Shown here: in pieces, positions 26,660 to 34,637 of the stretch
Layout: each line of letters begins with the position of its first letter
How positions within the stretch are numbered: the first letter of the stretch is position 1
Source of the DNA: Methylosinus trichosporium OB3b
GTDB taxonomy: Bacteria; Pseudomonadota; Alphaproteobacteria; Rhizobiales; Beijerinckiaceae
Reading direction: 5' to 3'
DNA: 64,000 nucleotides
NCBI RefSeq assembly: GCF_002752655.1
Contig: NZ_CP023737.1
Coordinates: 3,620,001 to 3,684,000 of the forward strand
Made by a program: the position numbers and the translations under genes
The notes under the pieces: generated by a model
Seen by the model: only the letters and a program-made list of their open reading frames with translations
Told to the model about the DNA's origin: nothing
The model's database searches: none

Positions 26660-27417
26660 GTCTGGCCGATCGCGCAGGTCTTCGCGTCGTCGAAGGGCGG
26701 ATCGGGGCTCTTGCCGTCGAGCAGCGAATCGACTTCCGCTTTGCCGAGCCCGCGCTCGGTCAGCGCCTTCTCGAGCGCGCGAAAATCCTCGTCGCTCGGC
26801 GCCGCGCGCTCCTCGTTGCGGGTGCGGCCGCTCGATATGGCCTCGAGGCCGACGATCGCCATCTCGCCGACGAGCGCGCGCCGGCGGGCGGCGAAATTGT
26901 GAAAATCCTGATCGACCCCGCCATAGAGGAATGTGGCGCAGAGCCTCTTGTCCTCGCCGGCGAGAGCGCGCAGCACGGAGAGATTGAGATCGAACACGCG
27001 CGTGAGCGCGGCCGGCTCGGCGCGCGCCGCGAGAACGCCGCGCGCCTGCCGCAGCCGCCGCACCGCCTCGGCGAGGTAGTAGTCGACGGTGTCGGCGCCG
27101 GCGCCGGCGGTCGCGAAAGCGTCGAGCGCCGCCTCGTAATCGCTCGGAAAGGCGAGCCGCAGACGATCGAAGAACGGCCGATATTCCGGGGCGGCGGCGA
27201 TCGTCAGCTCGATTTGCGCGCGCGCCGCGGCGCGGTCGACCACAGGCGGGAGCTGCGCCGCCAGCGCGCTCGTCGGCGCTTCGGCGTCCTTCCTGCCGGG
27301 CCCGAGCGCCATCATCACGAGGCCGACGCCGAGGCAGATCGCGACGATCACGCCGGTCATCAGAGCGAGCAATCGTTCCATCAGCATCATTGGACTTCGC
27401 AACGCCTCGGCGACCAA
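26575..27417 (-). CDS. Unknown protein with one N-terminal membrane helix
   Basis: 280 aa. Residues 14-38 (LLALMTGVIVAICLGVGLVMMAL) form one membrane helix, so the remaining 240 residues are probably periplasmic. That part is helical and acidic/basic mixed, with a repeated Cys (RLCATFLYGG and DAKTCAIGQTYLEAL) that could form a disulfide. I do not recognise the family. Start ATGs at 27417, 27390 and 27387 are possible. It converges on yidD and is not obviously in an operon. Confidence 0.65.
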   Translation of the reverse strand: MVAEALRSPMMLMERLLALMTGVIVAICLGVGLVMMALGPGRKDAEAPTSALAAQLPPVVDRAAARAQIELTIAAAPEYRPFFDRLRLAFPSDYEAALDAFATAGAGADTVDYYLAEAVRRLRQARGVLAARAEPAALTRVFDLNLSVLRALAGEDKRLCATFLYGGVDQDFHNFAARRRALVGEMAIVGLEAISSGRTRNEERAAPSDEDFRALEKALTERGLGKAEVDSLLDGKSPDPPFDDAKTCAIGQTYLEALRGLPEPVRLRIWGLAVELMARS

Positions 27418-27488
27418 CGAACAGGCGGGCCGCGCGCAGGGCCCGCCGCTATGTAGACCATATCCGAGGCGTCACAAAGTGCGGCGCG

Positions 27489-27872
27489 CTACGCGCTCGC
27501 GCGGCCTCGTCGCGTCGCGCGTCGTGAAATGCGCTCGGCGCGGGCCTGCTCGGCGCGATAGGCGACGACGAGCCCGATGTGGCGGTCGAGATCATAGGTC
27601 CAATGTCCGGCGCGGGCGCGCTCGCCGCGCAGCGCCCGCTCGATCTCGCGCAGCACGGCGCGCGCCGCCTGCGGTGTTTCGGCCGCGATCGTCTCGCTGG
27701 ACAAGCGATGGAAGCAGCGAAGGAACTCGTTGCGGCGATAGGCGGCGAGCGCGGCGTCGAACGTCACGCTCAGCGCGTCGCGCGCGCGTTGGCGCAGATG
27801 GTCTTCACGCGTGTGAGGCGAGGGGGAGGCTTCGGGTGCATGCGGCATGTGGGACTCCATCTGCGCCAGCAT
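27489..27872 (-). CDS. Small unknown protein
   Basis: Up to 127 aa, or 119 if the third ATG (MPHAPEA, 27848) is used. It is helical, His/Arg-rich and contains FDAALAAYRRNEFLRCFHRL. No signal peptide, membrane helix or known motif was seen. It is transcribed away from the DnaA-like gene, 107 bases apart from it. The composition and the codon pattern of the frame favour a real gene, but the product is unassigned. Confidence 0.5.
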   Translation of the reverse strand: MLAQMESHMPHAPEASPSPHTREDHLRQRARDALSVTFDAALAAYRRNEFLRCFHRLSSETIAAETPQAARAVLREIERALRGERARAGHWTYDLDRHIGLVVAYRAEQARAERISRRATRRGRASA

Positions 27873-27979
27873 GGCCGAGGCGGAGCGCCTGAGGATAAGT
27901 TTTTTGTCCCTTGAATAGGATTTTAGTCTGATCTATCGTCGGCGTCCCTCGGCCGAGCGCCGCTTTTCCGACGAACCCC

Positions 27980-28351
27980 ATGGCCGAGAAGAAAAAATTT
28001 CCCGACGCGGCTTCCCGCCTCTGCATCGCCGCCACGGCGGCCGCGCGGGGCGTCGAGCCCGCCGCGATCGCATCGCGCAGGCGCGGGCGAGCGCCGATCG
28101 CCGAGGCGCGGCAGCTCGCTGTCTATCTCCATCATGTCGTCTATGGCGCCAGTCTTTCGGCCTGCGCGCGCGCGCTGCGCCGTGATCGCGCCAGCGTGCG
28201 CCATGCCTGCGCCGTGATCGAGGATCGGCGCGACGATCCGCGTTTCGACCGCGCCGTCGCCGCCCTCGAGGCCGGCCTGCTCGCGCAGCGCGGCCTGCTC
28301 CTGCTCTACCGTTCTTTCCTGGCCACTCCAACGATCGGAGACGATAGATGA
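27980..28351 (+). CDS. Helix-turn-helix protein resembling DnaA domain IV
   Basis: 123 aa. Residues about 40-95 (ARQLAVYLHHVVYGASLSAC...RDRASVRHACAVIEDRRDD) match the DNA-binding domain IV of DnaA, in which the RDHSTV-like helix contacts the DnaA box. There is no AAA+ ATPase domain, so it cannot initiate replication by itself. Stand-alone domains of this kind are common in Rhizobiales next to DUF6456 genes. It overlaps the next gene by four bases (ATGA), showing translational coupling. A DNA-binding regulatory role is inferred. Confidence 0.75.
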   Translation: MAEKKKFPDAASRLCIAATAAARGVEPAAIASRRRGRAPIAEARQLAVYLHHVVYGASLSACARALRRDRASVRHACAVIEDRRDDPRFDRAVAALEAGLLAQRGLLLLYRSFLATPTIGDDR

Positions 28352-29195
28352 CCAAGCGACCACGCCTTTCGTCGGCGGCGCTCGACCGCGCCGCGCGCCG
28401 CCTGCTCGAAGCTCTGGACGAGGCCGGCGCGCGCGCGCTGCGCGGCCAGATCGACGAGAGCGCGATCATCGTCGTCGCGCCGCGCAAGAATGTGACCGTC
28501 GTGCGCGCCAGCCTGCCGATGGCGGTCGCCGAGAGCGTCGCGGCGCAGGGGCTCGCGCGATGGGAGGGAGAAGGAGAGACGCGCCGGCTGCTGCTGACGC
28601 CGGAGGGCCGCGCGGCGCTGCGCCGGGGCGCTGCGCCGGCAAACGTCGATCCGTTCCGCGCTCAGCATTCGCCGCTCGCGCGTCTACGGATCGAGGAGGG
28701 CGCGGCGCCGGCGCGCTGGTCAATGAGGGCGAGAGCCCGCTCGCCTGGCTGGCGCGGCGCAAGGATCGTGACGGCCGGCCATTTCTGGCCCCCGAGCAGG
28801 TCGAGGCGGGCGAGCGCTTTCGCCGCGACATGACGCAGGCGCAGCTGCTGCAGCGCGTGACTGCCGATTGGGAGGCCTCCGCGGGCCGCGCGGGAGGCGT
28901 TGGCGGCGCGCCGGTCGCGGAGGTCGCCATCGACGCTCGCCGCCGCGTCTCGCGCGCCTTCGACGCCGTCGGTCCCGATCTCGCCGGCCTCGTCGCCGAT
29001 GTCTGCGGCTATCTCAAGGGCCTCGAGCTGGTCGAGAGCGAGCGCGGCTGGCCGCATCGCTCGGCCAAAGTGGTCCTCAAAATCGCGCTGGAACGGCTGG
29101 CGCTGCATTACGGGTTGGGCGGCGAGGCGCGCGGCCCGGAGCGGGCGCGGCGCCTGCTGCATTGGGGCGCCGAGGATTATCGTCCGCAGCTCTAG
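28348..29195 (+). pseudogene. DUF6456 gene split by an apparent -1 frameshift
   Basis: The first frame runs from the ATG at 28348 and encodes a winged-helix-like N-terminus to FRAQHSPLARLRIEEG. The natural continuation, LVNEGESPLAWLARRKDRDG through HYGLGGEARGPERARRLLHW, is in another frame that ends at 29195. The switch falls between 28699 and 28716, inside GGCGCGGCGCCGGCGCG. Restoring one frame needs one extra base or two fewer. It may be a true mutation, a sequencing or assembly error in a GC run, or frameshifting. The intact protein would be about 281 aa. It is coupled to the DnaA-like gene, which suggests joint regulatory work. Confidence 0.75.
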
Positions 29196-29231
29196 AGCGT
29201 CCGATCCAATCGGATCGGGATAGCGCTCTCA
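29192..29231. repeat. Degenerate family A hairpin
   Basis: AGAGCGTCCGATCC followed by GGATCGGGATAGCGCTCT is an imperfect version of the 26038 and 31885 hairpins. It lies directly at the 3' end of the DUF6456 gene and convergent to the TadG-like gene. Confidence 0.65.
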
Positions 29232-29253
29232 ACGCTCGCTCGGCGCGTCTCGA

Positions 29254-29997
29254 TCAGGGCGACGCCGAGCAGTTCGTCCCCGTGGTCATGTAATATTGTA
29301 TATGGTTGGGGCTGTAGGTGTTGCGGACGGGCGAATAGCTCGTGCGCGCCAAGGTGACTGTGGCCGGCAGCCAGCTGAAGCGCGCGAAGCCGCGCGCCGC
29401 CTGATAGGGATAGATCACATCGGCGACGATGATCGAGCCGACTGTCGGAGCGACCGTCACGCTGGTCGTGGAGCCGTCGGCGTTGGTAAGAGAGACCGTC
29501 TTGGCGGCCGTGTAGCTCGTCGGCATCGAGTTCGGATCGACGGGCCTCACATCGGCGGCGTTGAGCATCGCGGCGCCGCCGATCGTGCATGGCCGCAGCT
29601 CGCCGGAGTTCTGCGCAATGCTCCAATTCACGCTGGCCTTATAGCCGCTCGCTTGCGTCGAGTCGGCGGAGATGGTCACCTCGGAGATGGTCATCTTCAG
29701 GCCGGTCGCGGAATAGGGCGCGAGCAGCGTCGCGGCCGCGGAGAAGATGCTCTGAATCGTCGTCTCGGTCATTCCGGCTTGGCCGCTCGCCGCGCCGCCG
29801 TCCAATTGCTGGGCCGCGAGATCCGACAGGCTGTGCGCTACGAGATCGAGCTTTTGCGACGCGCGCTGACCGAGCGCCAGCACCACGAGACCAAGATAGA
29901 GCATCAGCGCGATCGGCAGGATGAGAGCGAACTCGACCGCCGAGATCGCGCGCTCGTCTTCGAGAAAGGAGGCGCGCGCCATGCGGCGTCCACTCAT
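29254..29997 (-). CDS. TadE/TadG-like pilus assembly protein
   Basis: 247 aa from the ATG at 29997, whose ATGA overlaps the stop of the preceding gene. Residues 15-45 (AISAVEFALILPIALMLYLG) are a TadE-like pseudopilin helix with the Glu five to six residues after the presumed prepilin peptidase site. The remaining part is a beta-rich exported domain with a Cys pair (RPCTIG, TNCSAS). Minor pseudopilins of this type help Flp fibre assembly. It is last in a three-gene minus-strand set divergent from the pilins. Confidence 0.8.
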   Translation of the reverse strand: MSGRRMARASFLEDERAISAVEFALILPIALMLYLGLVVLALGQRASQKLDLVAHSLSDLAAQQLDGGAASGQAGMTETTIQSIFSAAATLLAPYSATGLKMTISEVTISADSTQASGYKASVNWSIAQNSGELRPCTIGGAAMLNAADVRPVDPNSMPTSYTAAKTVSLTNADGSTTSVTVAPTVGSIIVADVIYPYQAARGFARFSWLPATVTLARTSYSPVRNTYSPNHIQYYMTTGTNCSASP

Positions 29998-30617
29998 GAC
30001 GAAGGCTCCACGCGGAAGGAGGCGATGCCGAGCAGCATGTGATTCCATTCGCCCTTGTAGGAGGTGAGCCAGCCTCCGGCGGTCTTTCCATTGCCGAGCG
30101 TCATACCCGTCAGAACGCCACCCGTCAGAATCGCCGTCATCATCGGCATCGGATAGACGATGCGCACCACGGCGATGCTGCCCGCCGCCGGCATTGTGAT
30201 CGTCGAGCCGAGCGCGTTGGGCGCCGTGTAGAAACTGTTCGAGGTCGCGGCGCCCGTCCAGCTCGACGGGCTGCTGACATCGACGAGGAGACGTGAGCAG
30301 TCGAAGCTTCTGTCGAGCGTCCCCGGCGCCACGGTTCCGGTGGTCTGCCAGGAGCAGACATAATTATTGATGAAGTTCTGATAGGTCATATTGCCGATGC
30401 TGTTCGTGAGCATGGCCCGGCTGGCGTTCTGCGTGGCGATTTGCAGCTGCTCGCCCCTCATATAGACGAGGCCGACCTCGAAGATCGCGCCGATGAGGCC
30501 GAGCAGCGGCACGGACACGATGGCGAACTCGACCGACATCGTCGCGCGTCGATCCGCCGCGAAGCGACGCGCTCCGCTTCGGCGGCCGAAGGAAAAGGTG
30601 AGGCCTGGCCTCTTCAT
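29994..30617 (-). CDS. TadE-like minor pseudopilin
   Basis: 207 aa from the ATG at 30617, 10 bases after the upstream gene; an ATG at 30755 would lie inside that gene. After a basic N-terminus, TMSVEFAIVSVPLLGLIGAI (from about residue 26) is the TadE helix with the invariant Glu. The exported part includes two Cys (YVCSWQ, SFDCSRL) that may pair. It is probably processed by the prepilin peptidase encoded at 32114 and incorporated in, or helping to assemble, the Flp pilus. Confidence 0.82.
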   Translation of the reverse strand: MKRPGLTFSFGRRSGARRFAADRRATMSVEFAIVSVPLLGLIGAIFEVGLVYMRGEQLQIATQNASRAMLTNSIGNMTYQNFINNYVCSWQTTGTVAPGTLDRSFDCSRLLVDVSSPSSWTGAATSNSFYTAPNALGSTITMPAAGSIAVVRIVYPMPMMTAILTGGVLTGMTLGNGKTAGGWLTSYKGEWNHMLLGIASFRVEPSS

Positions 30618-30627
30618 CGCGTCTCGC

Positions 30628-31095
30628 TCAGCGCTTGCCGGGCGCCGCGGAGCTCTCGTGCAGCTTGATCGCTTCGACGATCTGAGACGTATAGTCCTTG
30701 TCGTCGGCGAGATCCACCGCGGGAGAGCAATCGGGCGAGCAGGCGTAGGATTCACGTCGCGATCCGCGCAGGACCACCAGCTTGTCGGAGGCCGGCGTGA
30801 CGGTGATCGTCTGCTCGACCACTTCTCCGCCGCTCTCGTCGAGCAGGATGAGATTGGTGGTGCCGAAGCTCTTTCCGGTCACGACCAGCAGCCGGTTGGC
30901 TTTGAGCATGGTCACATCGGCGACGAGCGGATTGCCGATGATGATCGTCTGCGCGCCGTCCGGCATGCGCACGACGCGGGCGCGGTCTATGTCCACATAG
31001 AGCGCGCGCTGCTCGGCGAAGCTTCGCGAGGTCGCGCCCATGACGGCGACGATCACGAAAGGAAAGAAGAGTCGAAAGACCCGCCGGCAGCTCAT
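30628..31095 (-). CDS. Pilus assembly protein N-terminal (secretin-N/CpaC-N-like) domain protein
   Basis: 155 aa from the ATG at 31095, with GAGGTG upstream. A signal peptide (LFFPFVIVAVMGATSRSFA) precedes a domain that strongly resembles the N-terminus of CpaC: RMPDGAQTIIIGNPLVADVT and TGKSFGTTNLILLDESGGEV. It lacks the secretin barrel, so it is a stand-alone copy of the first periplasmic domain. The C-terminal part contains a Cys pair (YACSPDCSP). It may bind the secretin or minor pseudopilins. Together with two TadE-like genes it forms a divergent wing of the tad locus. Confidence 0.8.
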   Translation of the reverse strand: MSCRRVFRLFFPFVIVAVMGATSRSFAEQRALYVDIDRARVVRMPDGAQTIIIGNPLVADVTMLKANRLLVVTGKSFGTTNLILLDESGGEVVEQTITVTPASDKLVVLRGSRRESYACSPDCSPAVDLADDKDYTSQIVEAIKLHESSAAPGKR

Positions 31096-31322
31096 CACGC
31101 ACCTCGCAACCCAGGGAACCCGCGCCCCGATTCGATGTCGGTTCGCGCGACCCATCGCAACACGCAATCGTGAATTCTTGCTGAAGAGCAAAGGACGCAG
31201 CCGACGATTCGCTGCACAACCCGATTAACTCGATCGCAAGAAGTTCTACCTAATGTCATCACCGATCCGGCGAGCGGGGCTCGACAAGCGGATCACGTAT
31301 TGTGGTGTCAGGAGCAAGTGCC

Positions 31323-31487
31323 ATGAAATCCATGATCGCCCGCTTCGTCGGGAACGAGTCCGGCGCGACGGCCATCGAATATGGCCTGATCGGCGCGCTG
31401 ATCTCGGTCGTCATCATCGTCGCCGTGAAGATGGTCGGCACGAATCTGTCGAACACCTTCGACAAGATCGCGCAGAACCTCACCTGA
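31323..31487 (+). CDS. Flp family type IVb pilin (copy 1)
   Basis: 54 aa. The ATG at 31323 has AGGAG ten bases upstream. The sequence MKSMIARFVGNESGATAIEY shows the Flp signature: cleavage after Gly, then ATAIEY with Glu5 and Tyr6 of the mature pilin, then a hydrophobic helix. After processing by the TadV/CpaA peptidase it is polymerised into the Flp pilus. From residue 19 on it is identical to copy 2 at 31654. Confidence 0.92.
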   Translation: MKSMIARFVGNESGATAIEYGLIGALISVVIIVAVKMVGTNLSNTFDKIAQNLT

Positions 31488-31653
31488 TGGTCGTGGCGGC
31501 GCGGCCGGCCCGCGCCGACGCCGCCGCAACCCGAATCGCGACGCCTAAAGAGAGCATCCGGCCGCGGTCGAAAATATTTAGGTCGGTCATCAACCTGGGC
31601 GCGGATCGTCTCTCTCGGCTCTGCTCCCACATCGAACCAGGAGAATACACGTC

Positions 31654-31818
31654 ATGAAGAACCTTTTCGCCTCCTTCGTCGAGAACGAGTCCGGCGCCAC
31701 CGCCATCGAGTATGGCCTGATCGGCGCGCTGATCTCGGTCGTCATCATCGTCGCCGTGAAGATGGTCGGCACGAATCTGTCGAACACCTTCGACAAGATC
31801 GCGCAGAATCTGACCTGA
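31654..31818 (+). CDS. Flp family type IVb pilin (copy 2)
   Basis: 54 aa, starting at the ATG at 31654 behind CCAGGAGAA. It begins MKNLFASFVENESGATAIEY and shares the whole mature sequence with copy 1; differences are limited to the leader peptide. At the DNA level more than 100 bases are almost unchanged, so the duplication is recent or kept alike by gene conversion. A hairpin terminator follows, so the two pilins may form a high-expression unit. Confidence 0.92.
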   Translation: MKNLFASFVENESGATAIEYGLIGALISVVIIVAVKMVGTNLSNTFDKIAQNLT

Positions 31819-31850
31819 TCGCCGGCCACGGGCGTCGTGTTCGGCTGTCG

Positions 31851-31882
31851 AAGGAGCGGCTTTCGGGCCGCTCCTTTCGTTT
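31851..31882 (+). terminator. Hairpin terminator after the pilin genes
   Basis: Perfect 10-bp arms AAGGAGCGGC (31851-31860) and GCCGCTCCTT (31867-31876) with a 6-base loop, then TCGTTT. Located 32 bases after the second pilin stop, it would separate abundant pilin mRNA from the assembly genes. Confidence 0.75.
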
Positions 31883-31884
31883 GG

Positions 31885-31974
31885 CTAGAGCGCTATCCGA
31901 TCCAGGATCGGATAGCGCTCTAGCGCTCTTTCGCTCGAGCGAATTCTCGTCGATCGAACGGTTCCGTTCGATCG
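31885..31974. repeat. Composite palindromic intergenic repeat (family A, full copy)
   Basis: Hairpin 1 has perfect 19-bp arms (31885-31903 and 31905-31923). A perfect 14-bp palindrome is at 31930-31943. Hairpin 3 has perfect 11-bp arms (31951-31961 and 31964-31974). The order and sequence match the copy at 5504-5604. Confidence 0.9.
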
Positions 31975-32113
31975 GAGAGCTCTCCAGGCCGGCGCTCGCC
32001 GCACCGTTAACGCTCCGTCAACCTTCTTGCTCGCAGTCTTCTCGCTCGAGCTTCAGCTTCTCCATCGGGCTCGCCGCTCCGCCGGAGCGAGGCGCAGCGA
32101 AGAGGAACGACAC

Positions 32114-32617
32114 ATGATCGAAGCCGTCGCGCTGGTCCTGTTCCCGACTCTCATGGTGTTCGCCGCCTTCACCGATCTCCTCACCATGACGATTCCCAAT
32201 CGCGTGTCGATCGCGCTCGTCGTCATCTTCGCCGCGCTCGCCGCCTACACGCAGATGCCGCTTGCGATCGCGCTGTCGCATGCGAGCTGCGGAATGGTCA
32301 TGCTGATCGTCACTTTCGCGATGTTCCAGCTCGGCTGGATCGGCGGCGGCGACGCCAAGCTCGCCTCGGCGACGGCTCTCTGGCTCGGCTGGGATCATCT
32401 GCTCGATTATGGATTGGCCGCCTCGCTCATCGGCGGCGCGCTCACTCTCGTCATTCTGGAGCTGCGTCGGCGCGAGCCGCGCGCGGTCGCCGATTCTCCG
32501 CGATTTGCGCATTTGTGCGATAGCATGGCCGGCGTTCCCTATGGGATCGCGCTCGCCATCGGCGGGCTGTTGATCTATCCGCAGTCCCGCGTCTGGACCT
32601 TGCTCGTCGGCGCGTGA
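32114..32617 (+). CDS. cpaA: Prepilin peptidase (CpaA/TadV)
   Basis: 167 aa from the ATG at 32114 (GAAGAGGAA upstream); an earlier ATG at 32027 gives an unlikely soluble leader. It is an integral membrane aspartic protease of the A24 type. The two catalytic Asp regions are FAAFTDLLTMTIPNR (near residue 18) and GGGDAKLASATALWLG (near residue 78). It removes the leader of Flp pilins and the TadE-like proteins. Its stop overlaps the start of the next gene (GTGA). Confidence 0.93.
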   Translation: MIEAVALVLFPTLMVFAAFTDLLTMTIPNRVSIALVVIFAALAAYTQMPLAIALSHASCGMVMLIVTFAMFQLGWIGGGDAKLASATALWLGWDHLLDYGLAASLIGGALTLVILELRRREPRAVADSPRFAHLCDSMAGVPYGIALAIGGLLIYPQSRVWTLLVGA

Positions 32618-34566
32618 GCGACCCCTTGCTCGCGCCGGCGCAGGCCGCTCCTTCTGGCGCGCAGGACGCGTGCGCCGGCTGGCGCGCGACGGCGGTGTTC
32701 GCGGCGCTCGTCGCCAGCGTCGCGCTGCTGCGGCCCTATACGGGAATCGTCGGCGACTCGGCAGTGTATATGGGCGGCGCGCTGGCTGCGCTCGATCCGC
32801 AGGGGGTCGGACAGGATCCCATGTGGCGGCTCGACGGCCAGATGCGATTCAGCCTGTTCCCGATGCTGCTGCGTCCGCTCGTCGCCGCGCTCGGCGCGCA
32901 GAGCGCCGCGCTCCTCGTCGCGGCCTGCGGCCTCCTGCTCTGGTCCATCGCGCTCGTCGTTCTGGCGCGCGTCCTCGCGGGGCGCGCCAACGCCGTCGCC
33001 GTGGCGCTCGCCTGCGCGAGCTTTTCCGCCGCTTATAGTTCTTACGCCACCGTCTATTACGGCGAGCCGATCGCCACGCCGCGCGTCTTCGCCGAGGCCG
33101 CCGTGCTCGCCGCTCTCGCTGCGACGCTCGCCGCGCGTTCCGCGCTCGCGGCGTTGTTCGCATGTCTCGCCATAATGCTGCATCCGGTGATGGCGGCCGC
33201 CGGCGTCGGCGTGATTTTTGTCTTTCATGCCTTGTCGGACCGGCGCTGGCTCGTCGTCGGCTTCGCGGCTGCAGTCCTTCTCGTCGGCGCGGCGGCGCTC
33301 GGCGCGCCTTTCCTCGATCGCCTGACGACGCCGATCGATCCGCAATGGCTCGCCATGCTGCGCGGTCCGGATGATTATTTGTTCCCGACCACCTGGCCGG
33401 AGCGCGCTTGGGCGCTTCTGGCGCAGCGCGGCGCGACCGTCGCTCTCGCGGCCGTCGTCACGCAGGGCGCGACGCGGCGTCTCTTCATCTCGATTCTCGT
33501 CATCGGGTCCGCGGCGATGACGCTCGCGCTCGTCTTCGGCGACCTCTATCCGCTGCTGCTCGTCGCGCAGGCTCAGCCCTGGCGGGCGGGATGGCTTCTG
33601 GCGCTCGCGGCCGCGGCCGGCTTCGGGCTCTGCGGCGTCACGCTGTGGCGCGAAGGGCCGGTCGCGCGAATCATTCTCGCATTGCTCGCGCTGTCCTGGC
33701 TCATCGAGTCGAGCGCCGCCGGCGCGCTCGTCGCCGGACTCGCCCTCGCGCTGCGCATCGCGCACGTCGATCTCTCTCGCTATGCCGATCGAGGGGCCGG
33801 GCGCTGGCTCTGGATCGGCGTCGGCCTGCTCTCGCTGTTCGAGATCGTCGTGTATTATCGGCTCGCCGCCGCTTCCACGGCCGCCGCGCCGGTGGGCGCG
33901 CGGCCGCCGCCCTATTGGCTGTTGCTCGACGGGCATGCGTTCGCCGTGCCGATCGCTCTGCTCGGCGTCTGTCTCGCCATGCGTCCGCCGTTGCGAATCG
34001 CTCCGCGTCTTCTCGCCGCTCTGAGCGCCGCCTTCTGTCTCGTCGTCGCGGCGAGCTGGCGGCAGGAGTGGGACGCTTATCGCATGACCATGGCGCGCTC
34101 CGGCCGCCAGAGCGAGCTCATCGAGCTCCTGTCCGCTCGCCCGGGCCCGATCCTGTGGCTCGGCGGCAATCAGGAGGCCTGGTATTGGGCGGGCCGTCCC
34201 AATTGGGCGGCGGGCGTGCAGGGAAACGCCATCATCTATTCACGCGAATTGACGTTCATCTGGTTCGAGCGCATGCGCGCGCTGATCGACGAGGGATGGC
34301 TCGCCGACGGCGGCACGATTTCACGCAAGCTGTCGAAGCCGGATCCGCTCTATCCGGACATGTCGCCGCAAAAGCTCGCGCATTTTTGCGCGCGCGGGGA
34401 TGCGCCAGCGTGGATTCTCGCGCCGATTCCCACGGAGAGCGCGGCGGCGGGCGCGACGGTCTGGCGCGCGCCCGTTCGGCGTTTCGCTTTTGATCCCAGT
34501 CGAGGGGAGTTGATCGGCGTGGATCTCTTCGCCGTTCATCCCTGCGCGGACGTAACGCGCCATTAA
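32614..34566 (+). CDS. Large polytopic membrane protein, possible GT-C glycosyltransferase
   Basis: 650 aa with about twelve membrane segments and a soluble C-terminal domain of roughly 150 residues (RQSELIELLSARPGPILWLG to the end). The first loop carries RPYTGIVGDSAVYMGGALAA, in the position where GT-C enzymes have an acidic catalytic residue; the next loop has a YGEPIATPRVF stretch. GTG at 32614 overlaps the prepilin peptidase stop, so both are co-translated, and cpaB follows 71 bases later. It is not a standard tad component. Pilin or lipid-linked sugar transfer is an inference only; another transporter-like role is possible. Confidence 0.6.
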   Translation: MSDPLLAPAQAAPSGAQDACAGWRATAVFAALVASVALLRPYTGIVGDSAVYMGGALAALDPQGVGQDPMWRLDGQMRFSLFPMLLRPLVAALGAQSAALLVAACGLLLWSIALVVLARVLAGRANAVAVALACASFSAAYSSYATVYYGEPIATPRVFAEAAVLAALAATLAARSALAALFACLAIMLHPVMAAAGVGVIFVFHALSDRRWLVVGFAAAVLLVGAAALGAPFLDRLTTPIDPQWLAMLRGPDDYLFPTTWPERAWALLAQRGATVALAAVVTQGATRRLFISILVIGSAAMTLALVFGDLYPLLLVAQAQPWRAGWLLALAAAAGFGLCGVTLWREGPVARIILALLALSWLIESSAAGALVAGLALALRIAHVDLSRYADRGAGRWLWIGVGLLSLFEIVVYYRLAAASTAAAPVGARPPPYWLLLDGHAFAVPIALLGVCLAMRPPLRIAPRLLAALSAAFCLVVAASWRQEWDAYRMTMARSGRQSELIELLSARPGPILWLGGNQEAWYWAGRPNWAAGVQGNAIIYSRELTFIWFERMRALIDEGWLADGGTISRKLSKPDPLYPDMSPQKLAHFCARGDAPAWILAPIPTESAAAGATVWRAPVRRFAFDPSRGELIGVDLFAVHPCADVTRH

Positions 34567-34637
34567 CTATAATTTGACGTTTGTCGGCTTCAATCTGCAA
34601 CGCTCCGCTCGAGCCGGAGTCGATTGGAAGTCGAGAG

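Noticed and set aside
32575..33936. 453-aa minus-strand frame over the polytopic protein
   Set aside because: Extremely Arg/Glu-rich shadow; the plus strand encodes clear membrane helices and a coupled start.
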